Positions 9,187-18,063 of a stretch of 32,051 bases of DNA are shown here, piece by piece (within the stretch, counting starts at the first letter, position 1; every line of letters begins with the position of its first letter). The position numbers and the translations under genes are program-made. Location: NCBI GenBank assembly GCA_003565715.1, contig PXAV01000076.1, positions 1 through 32,051 on the forward strand, read 5' to 3'. The stretch is from Methanosarcinaceae archaeon. Its GTDB lineage: Archaea > Halobacteriota > Methanosarcinia > Methanosarcinales > Methanosarcinaceae. The notes below the pieces were generated by a model. The model did not search any database. It saw only the letters and a list, made by a program, of their open reading frames with translations, and was not told the origin of the DNA.

Positions 9187-9969
9187 CTATTTTATCTTTA
9201 TTGATAGGCTTTTAAAATATAAAAAAAGATCTCTACCCCAATCCCGTGCACTTTGCTCAAAGCTGATAACCTTTTTGTGATCAAAGATACCCTTTTTGCT
9301 AAAAAGGGTCAACAAAAGCATATCATCGGTAATTGACAATGATCCGGGTTTTAATTTTCCATCGTCACAAACGAAAAGACTTGATCCTTCACTTACCATA
9401 ATTGCATTATAGTTATCTGTATACTCCTCTTTTAATCTTTCATATACAGGCCGCGTTAATATGAGATTATAGTCAACACCTTTTGTGGCAAGCTTGGAAT
9501 AGTTATCCGGACATGTCGGACAGAAATAAGAGTAGAAGGTACACACATTCTTTGTGGTTTTAAGACTTACAAGTAACTCTTTTGGAGGTTCAAAGAGGTG
9601 ACTGAGGTCAGACTCATGTATAAGGATATCACCAAGTTCTCCAATCCTCTCTAATAGATGATCGGGTAATGCAGTTAGATCTCTGCTGACCCAGTAATCC
9701 TGATTTTCCTCAACTACGTTAAGTGTTTCTATCAGAGGCTTTGTTTTTACAAGTATTATCTTACCTATAGGTGTCAGACTATATTCATCATCTTTTTGTT
9801 CTACCAGTCCTTGTTCAATAAGTATTTTGATCTGAGCTATAATGGCACTGGTAGTCCCTTTGATAGAAGTTTTTATCTGCTCGATTGTTGCAGGTCCTTC
9901 CATTAACAAAATCAATGTGTTCTTTCTTTTTTCCGACATGAATACAGTACTTATCAATTCTGCCCTCAT
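9187..9969 (-). CDS. Msr-type methanogenesis regulator (wHTH + DUF1724) with Cys cluster
   Basis: 260 aa, wHTH GPATIEQIKTSIKGTTSAIIAQIKILIEQGL; strongly similar to the ORF at 31333. Confidence 0.85.
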   Translation of the reverse strand: MRAELISTVFMSEKRKNTLILLMEGPATIEQIKTSIKGTTSAIIAQIKILIEQGLVEQKDDEYSLTPIGKIILVKTKPLIETLNVVEENQDYWVSRDLTALPDHLLERIGELGDILIHESDLSHLFEPPKELLVSLKTTKNVCTFYSYFCPTCPDNYSKLATKGVDYNLILTRPVYERLKEEYTDNYNAIMVSEGSSLFVCDDGKLKPGSLSITDDMLLLTLFSKKGIFDHKKVISFEQSARDWGRDLFLYFKSLSIKIK

Positions 9970-10258
9970 GGTAATATTCCCGGCTAGTGTAATTATATTA
10001 TTTTCATACAGTATTTATTCATATGTTCATTCCAGACAAACTTTCTCATTGCTCGTGTTTAATTTTAGGACACGTATAAATATATCGATCTCCATATTAA
10101 ATATATGCATAGTTCTATTAAAGTATGGTCATTAGCAGGAAATTACTTTGTCTTTTGAGATTTACTTATAGACCGAATTATTCATATACTGCATAAAACC
10201 GTTTTGATATATTAAAATTAAATAACAATGATAAAATACAAAGAAAAAAAAGACCACT

Positions 10259-10600
10259 TTACTGGCCAGGTCTTTCCCCAAAGGTGTTTTGGTACCTTTT
10301 GACAACTGAACCAATATAATTAGATGTCCTTCTTGTAGCTGTTTTGGACATGGTGTCCCTTAGAGGGAATTCTGTATGACAGTATATACAACGCGCAAGC
10401 TCACAGCCTCTTGCAAGACTGGGACATCCAGTACATAGTTTAGCTCTTGAATAGAAAAGACTGAAGGATCTGCCACATTCCGGACAAAGGAGCATTCGAT
10501 TTGAATCATAGAATTGTTTGTTTACACCTTTTCTCTGCAGTTCAGGAGAATATCTTTCATCCCTTGTCAAGTCATCAACGTATCTTCTTCCATCTGACAT
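10259..10600 (-). CDS. Small 7-Cys zinc-ribbon protein of unknown function
   Basis: 113 aa; CPEC, CTGC, GC, RCIYC motifs; upstream TATA-like aaatatatataa at 10643-10654. Confidence 0.7.
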   Translation of the reverse strand: MSDGRRYVDDLTRDERYSPELQRKGVNKQFYDSNRMLLCPECGRSFSLFYSRAKLCTGCPSLARGCELARCIYCHTEFPLRDTMSKTATRRTSNYIGSVVKRYQNTFGERPGQ

Positions 10601-10716
10601 CTATTTTTCACCTACAAGCTACTATCTTTCATTGGATAGCATAAATATATATAACGAATTACCTTAAAATATCAATCAAATATAGTAAATCACCTATAAA
10701 GCAAAAAACGTTGTCG

Positions 10717-10729
10717 TTGATAAAATCAA
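10717..10729. promoter_or_regulatory. Palindromic operator candidate TTGAT-AAA-ATCAA
   Basis: Core palindrome in the divergent gap between the zinc-ribbon gene (-) and the OYE-like gene (+). Confidence 0.5.
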
Positions 10730-10913
10730 AGACATTATTCTGAAAAATGGAGTAACTATAAAAGATTATATCCAAGTGTGCACCTAACAGTTAAATAAAA
10801 TAAAAAGAAAATGTGTATTACTTTTTTGGCAATGACATTAGAATCGATGGAGCTCGAAATAAAAGAAAAAAGAACACATCTAAGTAAATATCATTTTTGG
10901 GGAGGGAAGTGAA

Positions 10914-13082
10914 ATGCCTTTTCAAGAGTTTTTCAATATTGGCAATATCGGGAAATGTAAGCTTAAGAACAGAATAATTATGGCCCCAATAGGTAATATA
11001 AACATGGCCGATCCCATAGGACGTCCTCTTGATAAAATGATAGACTTTTATACAGAAAGAGCAAAAGGTGGTGCCGGCCTTATAATTACAGGACTTGTGC
11101 CGGTATCATACGGAATAGACCCAACTGTTTCTGAAGATAACAAGACTACATATTTCCCACGTATAGATGGATCATCAAGAACAAGGTTAAGCGGCTGGAG
11201 AGATCTTACAGCAGCTGTAAAACCATATGGAACAAAGATATTCATCCAGCTCTCAGCAGGTCTTGGCAGAGTGGGATCTCCGGAGCCTGCATTGAAAGGA
11301 AAGATATTAAGATCTGCTTCGTGGTGCAGTAATTTTTACATACCTAAGGTACCCCATGCACCTCTCTCCGACCGCAAAATAAAAAAGATAGTCCGTATGT
11401 TTGGACAGTGTGCAGCCAACGCAAAGATTTCCGGTTTTGATGGTATACACTTACATGGTCACGAAGGATACCTGATGGATCAGTTGACATCAGGTCCATG
11501 GAACAGAAGGAAATTTGGGAGATACCGTAACAATTTCCAGTTCGGTATAGATGTTGTCAAAGAAATAAAGAAACGTTGTGGAGAAGATTTTCCAATTATA
11601 TACAGACTGGACCTTACCCAGGCATTACAACAGAGCTATGGTGATGAGATATTTAAAAAACGTTTTCATGGAAAAGAGAGAACAGTTGAGGAAGGTCTGG
11701 AATTTTGCAAGGCTCTATATGAAGCCGGTGTTGATGCATTCGATGTAGATAAGGGATGTTATGATAACTGGTTCTGGCCACATCCGCCAGCTTACTTTGA
11801 TGATACCGTTTATGCAAAAGAGATAGCTGGCAGATTAAAAGACTACTTTGTAGAGAATAAAATAGATGCAAAGGTAATTGCCGTTGGAAAAATGGGTAAG
11901 CCTGAAAAAGCAGAGGCAGTTCTACAGAACAGGTGGGCAGATTTTGTAATGCTTGGAAGACCCCTTCTTGCAGATCCTTATTGGCCGGTAAAGGTAAAAG
12001 ACAACAGAGTAAAGGAAATTGTACATTGTATAGGTGATCACGACGGATGTATAGAATCATTCAAAAATGGTGGACACCCCTGTTGCTCTGTTAATCCATA
12101 TACTGGTTTTGAAGATACAAAAAAGTCCCTGAAAGCAGATAAAATAAAAAATGTGGCTATCGTAGGTGCCGGGCCTGCAGGTTGTGAAGCGGCGATCACA
12201 GCCCACAAAAGAGGACACAGAGTTACACTTTTTGATAAGAAAAATACTATCGGTGGCCAGCTGGCACTGGCCTCTAAAATGTCAATTAAACATGACATCA
12301 AACGATACATTGAAAATATACAGTACATTATCGACCTCTGTGTTAAAGAGGGACTGAAGGTTGAGCTTAACAGAGAGATAAGAACAGATGATATCAAAGA
12401 TAAATTCGATGTTATAATCTGTTGCAATGGTTTAAGGACAGTTTTTCCACATGTCAAGGGAATTGAAGATATGAACTATCTGGAAGTTAAGGATCTTCTG
12501 GCCAGGGATTTAATGATATCTGAAAAAATTGAAGATATCCTGATCATAGGTGGAGGAATAGTAGCTTGTGAGCTTGCCTACACTATAGCTAATGAAAAAT
12601 GTTTAAATGTAACTGTTGTGGGAAAAAACAAAGAACTTATGCCTTATACCACATTAGCTAACCGGGCACAGATGTTATGGATGATGATGGGAAAAGGTTC
12701 TCCTTCCGGCAAAGCAGAACATGTACTGAAAAAGCCTATCACAGTATATACTGCATCCAGTGTATTCAAATTTTCAGATGGTTTTGCTTATATACATGCC
12801 AACAAAGGCAGAAGTGATCCTTATACTCCCTGGAAAGCACTTATCCCGGAAAACGTAAAGAACCCATTTGAAAAGAAGCTAAAGGATGAGAATGTTGAAG
12901 TGATCACAGTTAAGACCGATTTTATCATCCTGGCAACAGGGTCTCGAGGAGACGATTCACTTTACTACGAAATGCTTAAGAATAATGCAGCCAATGAGAT
13001 ATATTCTGTAGGGGATGCCAGCAGACCGGGAGGGGTCTGGGAGGCTGTCAATGGAGCAAACGAGATAGCGAGGAACATATGA
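10914..13082 (+). CDS. NADH:flavin oxidoreductase / 2,4-dienoyl-CoA reductase-like protein (OYE barrel + pyridine-nucleotide disulfide-type domain)
   Basis: 722 aa; KLKNRIIMAPIGN, HLHGHEGYLMDQLTSGPWNRR, IVGAGPAGCEAAITAHKRGHRVTLFDK, SVGDASRPGGVWEAVNGA motifs; RBS-like gggagggaag upstream. Confidence 0.9.
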   Translation: MPFQEFFNIGNIGKCKLKNRIIMAPIGNINMADPIGRPLDKMIDFYTERAKGGAGLIITGLVPVSYGIDPTVSEDNKTTYFPRIDGSSRTRLSGWRDLTAAVKPYGTKIFIQLSAGLGRVGSPEPALKGKILRSASWCSNFYIPKVPHAPLSDRKIKKIVRMFGQCAANAKISGFDGIHLHGHEGYLMDQLTSGPWNRRKFGRYRNNFQFGIDVVKEIKKRCGEDFPIIYRLDLTQALQQSYGDEIFKKRFHGKERTVEEGLEFCKALYEAGVDAFDVDKGCYDNWFWPHPPAYFDDTVYAKEIAGRLKDYFVENKIDAKVIAVGKMGKPEKAEAVLQNRWADFVMLGRPLLADPYWPVKVKDNRVKEIVHCIGDHDGCIESFKNGGHPCCSVNPYTGFEDTKKSLKADKIKNVAIVGAGPAGCEAAITAHKRGHRVTLFDKKNTIGGQLALASKMSIKHDIKRYIENIQYIIDLCVKEGLKVELNREIRTDDIKDKFDVIICCNGLRTVFPHVKGIEDMNYLEVKDLLARDLMISEKIEDILIIGGGIVACELAYTIANEKCLNVTVVGKNKELMPYTTLANRAQMLWMMMGKGSPSGKAEHVLKKPITVYTASSVFKFSDGFAYIHANKGRSDPYTPWKALIPENVKNPFEKKLKDENVEVITVKTDFIILATGSRGDDSLYYEMLKNNAANEIYSVGDASRPGGVWEAVNGANEIARNI

Positions 13083-13134
13083 CCAAATATCATATGTTGC
13101 TTTTCCAGGGTTAGTTTACCTTTTTTGTGCCGGA

Positions 13135-13153
13135 CCATGAATCTGATTCATGG
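13135..13153. repeat. Inverted repeat CCATGAA-TCTGA-TTCATGG
   Basis: Perfect 7-bp arms, abutting the 13156 palindrome. Confidence 0.6.
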
Positions 13154-13154
13154 C

Positions 13155-13169
13155 TTTGATATTATCAAA
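13155..13169. promoter_or_regulatory. Palindromic operator candidate TTTGAT-ATT-ATCAAA
   Basis: Perfect 6+3+6 palindrome; 113 bp upstream of the 13282 promoter element. Confidence 0.6.
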
Positions 13170-13281
13170 AGCATTCTTTTTTGTCATTTCAACGTTTTCT
13201 TAGATACCTTAAATTCAGATTAATGGCTTTGTAATATCTATATTCTGAACATGGAATGTTGTGTCGATGATATTGTTTTTG

Positions 13282-13312
13282 TTGATTAATTACCATAAGT
13301 TATTATATATAA
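13282..13312 (+). promoter_or_regulatory. Promoter of the corrinoid protein gene (conserved box + TATA)
   Basis: ttgattaattaccataagttattatatataa; 30/31 identity to the reverse complement of 28701-28731. Confidence 0.65.
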
Positions 13313-13477
13313 TCATATTCAGCTAATTGTAATTGCCAATAGCTATACTAATTCTTGGACTGGAGTTCCTGGATCTGTGTCCTGTTGGCCTGAGAAATTA
13401 TTCAAAGAACAATGCTTGGAAATGCAGACAAGATCTCAACCATCTGGGCATTGCTTACAAAAACTAGGAGGCATACT

Positions 13478-14143
13478 ATGGAAGAAAATGAGATTATTAA
13501 TGGACTGACAGAAGCTGTAATTAATGGAAAAAAAGATGTTGCCAGTGAATTAGCTCAGAAGGCACTTGATGAGGGTGTGGACCCTTACAAAGCTGTGATA
13601 GAAGGTCTGGCTAATGGTATGGAGATAATGAGTGATAAGTACGACAAAAAACAGGCATTTATACCACACCTTCTGTTGGCCTCCAATGCCATGTATGCAG
13701 GTATGGACATCCTTACCCCACACATTAAACTTGAGGGCGCTGATACAAAGAAAGTCCTTGTGATAGGCAGTGTTGAAGGTGATGTGCATGATATTGGAAA
13801 GAACCTTGTAAAGACAATGATGTCTGCTGTAGGTTTTGAAGCTATCGACCTTGGAAAAGATGTACCCATTGAGGATTTCATTAAGACAGCTGCAGAAAAG
13901 AAGGCAGATGTTGTGTCTGTTAGCACACTTATGACCTCAACTATGGATAATGTAGGAAAGGTTGTTACTGGTCTTCAGAGTCAGGGAATAAGAGATAAGG
14001 TAAAAGTGATCGTTGGTGGAGCACCAATTACTCCTGATTTTGCACAGGAGATCGGAGCTGACATGAACAAACCCGATGCCATGGAAGCGGCAAAATGGGC
14101 ACTTGAAGCAGCAGGTACACTTTCACCTGACAGATGGGGTTAA
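13478..14143 (+). CDS. Stand-alone corrinoid protein (MtaC/MtbC/MtpC-type)
   Basis: MEENEIINGLTEAVINGKKDVASELAQKAL; EGDVHDIGKNLVKTMMS (DxHxxG), SVSTLMTSTM, VIVGGAPI. Start chosen at 13478 because of aggagg at 13466-13471; the ORF track extends upstream to 13412. Confidence 0.92.
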   Translation: MEENEIINGLTEAVINGKKDVASELAQKALDEGVDPYKAVIEGLANGMEIMSDKYDKKQAFIPHLLLASNAMYAGMDILTPHIKLEGADTKKVLVIGSVEGDVHDIGKNLVKTMMSAVGFEAIDLGKDVPIEDFIKTAAEKKADVVSVSTLMTSTMDNVGKVVTGLQSQGIRDKVKVIVGGAPITPDFAQEIGADMNKPDAMEAAKWALEAAGTLSPDRWG

Positions 14144-14152
14144 GATTGAAAA

Positions 14153-14304
14153 CTGCAGGGTAATCTGACAACGCAACAATACAAATACCACCATTGACCG
14201 TCCGAAAACCAATTGTGGGCTGAGATCAGATTCCCTGTAGCAATATATGTGACCTGGATTGGCTTATCAGTGTGACAGTTAGATCTGTACCTTTCCGGTC
14301 ACAT
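14153..14304 (+). ncRNA. Intercistronic two-stem RNA structure between the corrinoid protein and methyltransferase genes
   Basis: CAGGG-T-AATCTGA (14156-14168) / TCAGATT-CCCTG (14226-14237) with an inner CCAC-C-ATTG / CAAT-T-GTGG stem; then ATGTGACC-T-GGA (14247-14258) / TCC-GGTCACAT (14294-14304). Confidence 0.5.
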
Positions 14305-14401
14305 TCTCACTTTTAGATACTACTGGAATTTAGCTACATAAAATGCTACTTTTACATTTATCATAGCAATATTAATTAAATTAATTAAAGGAGTTTATTA
14401 G

Positions 14402-15421
14402 ATGGATGAATATACACCTAAAGAGAGATTAGCACGTGCACTCAGAGGAGAAAAAGTGGACAGAATGCCTGCTATATCGGTCACACAAACCGGAACTGTT
14501 GAGCAGATGGAAGCCTGTGGCTCATTCTGGCCAGAGGCAAATGAGGATGCAAACAAAATGGCAACACTTGCTGAAGCAGGCCATACGGTTATCGGCTTTG
14601 AAGCAGTACGTGTGCCTTTTGACATAACAGCAGAAGCTGAGTTCTTTGGTTGTGACATAAAAGAGGGAACAAAACAGCAACAACCATCTGTTGTAGGGCA
14701 TGTGGTCAAGTCTATAGAGGATATTGACAAGCTTAAAGGCTACGATCTTAGCAAAGGCAGGATAGGTGTTGTGTGTGATGCAATAAAGATACTTGCTGAC
14801 AAGTATGGCAATGATCTGCCAATAATGGGTAGTATGATAGGTCCTTTTTCCCTGGCACAGCACCTGAACGGAGACGATTGGTTCATGGCTATAATGACAG
14901 ATGAAGATTTTGGATTTGCTTTAATGGAGCTTACAACAGAGTTCAATATCGACTATGCAAAGAAAATGGTTGAGAACGGAGCTGACACAATGGTCATCAT
15001 AGACCCTACTGCAAGCGCAATGCTCATTGGAGATGAATTCTATCAGAAGTTCGTAGTGCCATCACATAAGAAAATTGTTGATGCTATGCGTGATATGAAT
15101 GTCGCGACAGTGCTGCACATCTGTGGGGACACAACCCCAAGTCTGACACTTATGGAATCTTCTGGTGTGGATTCTATCAGCATAGACCAGAGTGTTGATG
15201 TTACAAATGCACTTAGTAAAGCAGATCATGCTGTCCTCATTGGTAACCTGGACCCTGTAAGCGTCCTGTGGAAAATGGATCCAGATGGAGTGAAAGAAGC
15301 ATCCAAGAAAGTATTGGATGACGGTATAAGAATAATTGCACCAGGATGTGGTATTGTTAGCAACACTCCAAACGCAAACCTGCAGGCCATGGTTGAAATG
15401 GCAAAGGATCACAAATACTAA
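14402..15421 (+). CDS. URO-D-family methylcobamide:CoM methyltransferase, MtaA/MtbA-like
   Basis: 339 aa; [11 protein letters not shown] (HxC) and [18 protein letters not shown] motifs; follows a corrinoid protein gene. Confidence 0.88.
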   Translation: MDEYTPKERLARALRGEKVDRMPAISVTQTGTVEQMEACGSFWPEANEDANKMATLAEAGHTVIGFEAVRVPFDITAEAEFFGCDIKEGTKQQQPSVVGHVVKSIEDIDKLKGYDLSKGRIGVVCDAIKILADKYGNDLPIMGSMIGPFSLAQHLNGDDWFMAIMTDEDFGFALMELTTEFNIDYAKKMVENGADTMVIIDPTASAMLIGDEFYQKFVVPSHKKIVDAMRDMNVATVLHICGDTTPSLTLMESSGVDSISIDQSVDVTNALSKADHAVLIGNLDPVSVLWKMDPDGVKEASKKVLDDGIRIIAPGCGIVSNTPNANLQAMVEMAKDHKY

Positions 15422-15604
15422 GATGAAATACAGTTTCTTCTGCTAATATCGTTCATGTTCATATAATTATTTGGCAGGAGGAACTATTTCTTTGGTATAA
15501 TGGAAATATGAGGGAGCAGGATATTTAAATAAAGCTGAGAGCTTTGTACTATATACATATCGGCCCCGGATTCCTTACCAGTTATCTGGCACTGGTTATT
15601 TTAT

Positions 15605-16519
15605 GTGAAAATCGCTGTATTAAAAAAGGTATGCAAGAACAGCAAAAAAACAAAATCCAAGAATATAGTGATGTACATGATATCTCAAATAAAGGATTTT
15701 TTAGATAAAGAAAATAGCGATAGAAAATTATATCCTTATTGTCTGAAAGACATGCTTCAATATAAAAGCAAGATCCTTATCAATGAACCAAAGTACTTTT
15801 TCCCTTTCATGCTTTTTACTATATTTGGGGTTCTTGTTTATTACAGTAATACTGTTGATGAGATATTACCGGCTATTGTACTTGCTGCTCTTTGGGTACT
15901 TTTCTGGAATAATAGTACAGACAAAGGAAAGACCATCCTTATCGTTGCATCGGTCCTTGGTTATATACATGAGTTACTTGGAGTGAAATATGGATATTTT
16001 ACATATCTTGGTGGATCTATAGGAGGTTCTCCCGTATGGCTCATACCAGGTTACGGAACTATATTCTGGTCATCATATAATCTGTGGAAGACCTTTGAAA
16101 ACAAATACGAAAATAAACAATGGTTCCGTTTTTCAAATGGTTTTGTTATTGCAAGCATGACTGCACTAATAGCGATCGACTATATGCTCTTTGACCTTTC
16201 TACCAATACTGCCGGAATAATGATAAAGATCACCCTTGCATTTATGTTGTTCAGGTCATTTGGTGGTTTAAGGCTTGCCTATTTTGTGGCTTTTTTCACG
16301 GTTCTTACAGAATTCACAGGCGAAGTTCTTGGTACATGGTACCACCCAAATTTTTCGTTATTGTCCCTTATGGCAGGATATGTATTCCTTTTATGGGTGT
16401 GCCTTACCATAAACGATATTGTAAAAGGAAAAAGCTACATGATCTTGAGAGAATCTGCTTCAGCTGCAGCCCTTACAACTTTCTATATACTATCAATGCT
16501 CGGATTGATAGTTGTTTGA
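15605..16519 (+). CDS. Polytopic membrane protein, weakly reminiscent of CruF/carotenoid-biosynthesis-type membrane proteins
   Basis: About 300 aa with multiple hydrophobic segments; IHELLGVKYGYFTYLGG, GEVLGTWYHPN. Start uncertain (GTG in the track; internal ATGs near 15671). Confidence 0.6.
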   Translation: MKIAVLKKVCKNSKKTKSKNIVMYMISQIKDFLDKENSDRKLYPYCLKDMLQYKSKILINEPKYFFPFMLFTIFGVLVYYSNTVDEILPAIVLAALWVLFWNNSTDKGKTILIVASVLGYIHELLGVKYGYFTYLGGSIGGSPVWLIPGYGTIFWSSYNLWKTFENKYENKQWFRFSNGFVIASMTALIAIDYMLFDLSTNTAGIMIKITLAFMLFRSFGGLRLAYFVAFFTVLTEFTGEVLGTWYHPNFSLLSLMAGYVFLLWVCLTINDIVKGKSYMILRESASAAALTTFYILSMLGLIVV

Positions 16520-16638
16520 ATGCAGATATCAGTTGAATGATCGGATAGTTTAAATAATGGACCAATGAACTAGTAAAGAAATAATTAAATGAACTAGTAA
16601 ATAAACAGATAGTGTATTGAGAAAATAGGATACATTAT

Positions 16639-18063
16639 ATGCAACAAAATATTCAGGCTTTGTTCAGGGATATGCAAGACAAAGCTCCTGAGCTGGCACA
16701 AGAAGATGCAAAGCAAAGAATCGAGCGCTTAGAACGCATTGAGAACTATCTTGAAGATAAGGACAGGCTTACAAGTCTGTTTGAAGCCATGCAACACGAT
16801 CTTAGAAAGCCTAAGGTTGAGGTGATCGCAACAGAGGTAGGGATTGTCCAGACCCAGATCAAATACGTAAAAAAGCATTTGAGAGGATGGTTGAAGGAAA
16901 AAAAGGTATCAACCCCTCTGCCGCTTATTGGTACATCTTCATACATACGTTTTGAGCCAAAAGGGATTGTGCTTATCATATCCCCATGGAATTTTCCACT
17001 AAACCTTTCCCTTGTACCACTGGTATATGCGATTGCTGCGGGAAACTCTGTGATACTAAAACCCAGCGAGATGTCATCCAGAACATCTGCTTTTATAAAG
17101 AACATGATAGATGAGCTCTTTGAGCTTAATGAGGTGGTTGTTATTGAAGGTGGTGCGGATATAGCCTCTTATCTGCTTGACCATCCGTTCAATCATATCT
17201 TTTTTACAGGTAGTCCACGGGTTGGCAGGATAGTGATGGGAAAGGCGGCCAGTAATCTATGCAGTGTTACGCTGGAGCTGGGAGGTAAATCCCCTGCAAT
17301 CGTTGATGAGAGTGCAGATATTAAAAAAATTGCTAAGCGTGTGGCCTGGGCAAAGGCATTGAACTGTGGGCAGACCTGTATCAGTCCTGATTATCTTATA
17401 ATACATGAATCGATAAAAAATTTTTTCATTGAAGAGTTTGCCAGTTCACTGAAAAGTCTCTATGGTCAATGCTACAACAATGAAAATAATAATTATATTG
17501 AACGATCACCAGATTATGGCAGGATAATAAACGAACATCATTTTCAGCGCCTTAACTCAATATATGATGATGCAATAGAAAAAGGAGCAATGCTGCTTTA
17601 TGGTGGCAACTTTAGAAGAGATGACCTGTTCATGGGTCCTACATTACTTGATAATGTTTCACTTGAAATGGAAATAATGCAGGAGGAGATATTCGGACCT
17701 TTGCTCCCTATAATCACCTATAGTGACAGAACCGAGATAAATGATATCATTTCCAAAAATCCTGACCCTTTGATGCTCTATATCGCCAGCAGCAATAAAG
17801 ATAACATAAGATACCTGCTCAGGAATAACACCTCCGGTGGAGCGGTTATAAACGACTATATGCTGGGTTATGTTAACCCGGAACTTCCTTTTGGAGGTAA
17901 TAACCGCAGTGGTATTGGCAGATCGCTGGGATTTCATTGCTTTATGGAATTCAGTAACAAAAGAAGTATAATCCATCGAAGATGGGGGTCTGTGGATATC
18001 ATCTATCCCCCTTACAATGGTCGTGTACGAAAGCTGGTTAGCATGCTTTACAGGTGGATGTGA
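16639..18063 (+). CDS. Aldehyde dehydrogenase family protein (ALDH3/fatty-aldehyde-like)
   Basis: 474 aa; ISPWNFPLNLSLVPLVYAIAAGNSVILKPSEMS, ELGGKSPAIVDESAD, NCGQTCISPDY, PELPFGGNNRSGIG; C-terminal YPPYNGRVRKLVSMLYRWM. Confidence 0.92.
   Translation: MQQNIQALFRDMQDKAPELAQEDAKQRIERLERIENYLEDKDRLTSLFEAMQHDLRKPKVEVIATEVGIVQTQIKYVKKHLRGWLKEKKVSTPLPLIGTSSYIRFEPKGIVLIISPWNFPLNLSLVPLVYAIAAGNSVILKPSEMSSRTSAFIKNMIDELFELNEVVVIEGGADIASYLLDHPFNHIFFTGSPRVGRIVMGKAASNLCSVTLELGGKSPAIVDESADIKKIAKRVAWAKALNCGQTCISPDYLIIHESIKNFFIEEFASSLKSLYGQCYNNENNNYIERSPDYGRIINEHHFQRLNSIYDDAIEKGAMLLYGGNFRRDDLFMGPTLLDNVSLEMEIMQEEIFGPLLPIITYSDRTEINDIISKNPDPLMLYIASSNKDNIRYLLRNNTSGGAVINDYMLGYVNPELPFGGNNRSGIGRSLGFHCFMEFSNKRSIIHRRWGSVDIIYPPYNGRVRKLVSMLYRWM

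Noticed and set aside
13412-13477. Upstream extension of the corrinoid protein ORF
   Set aside because: The aggagg site and similarity to the mts corrinoid domain start point to the ATG at 13478.
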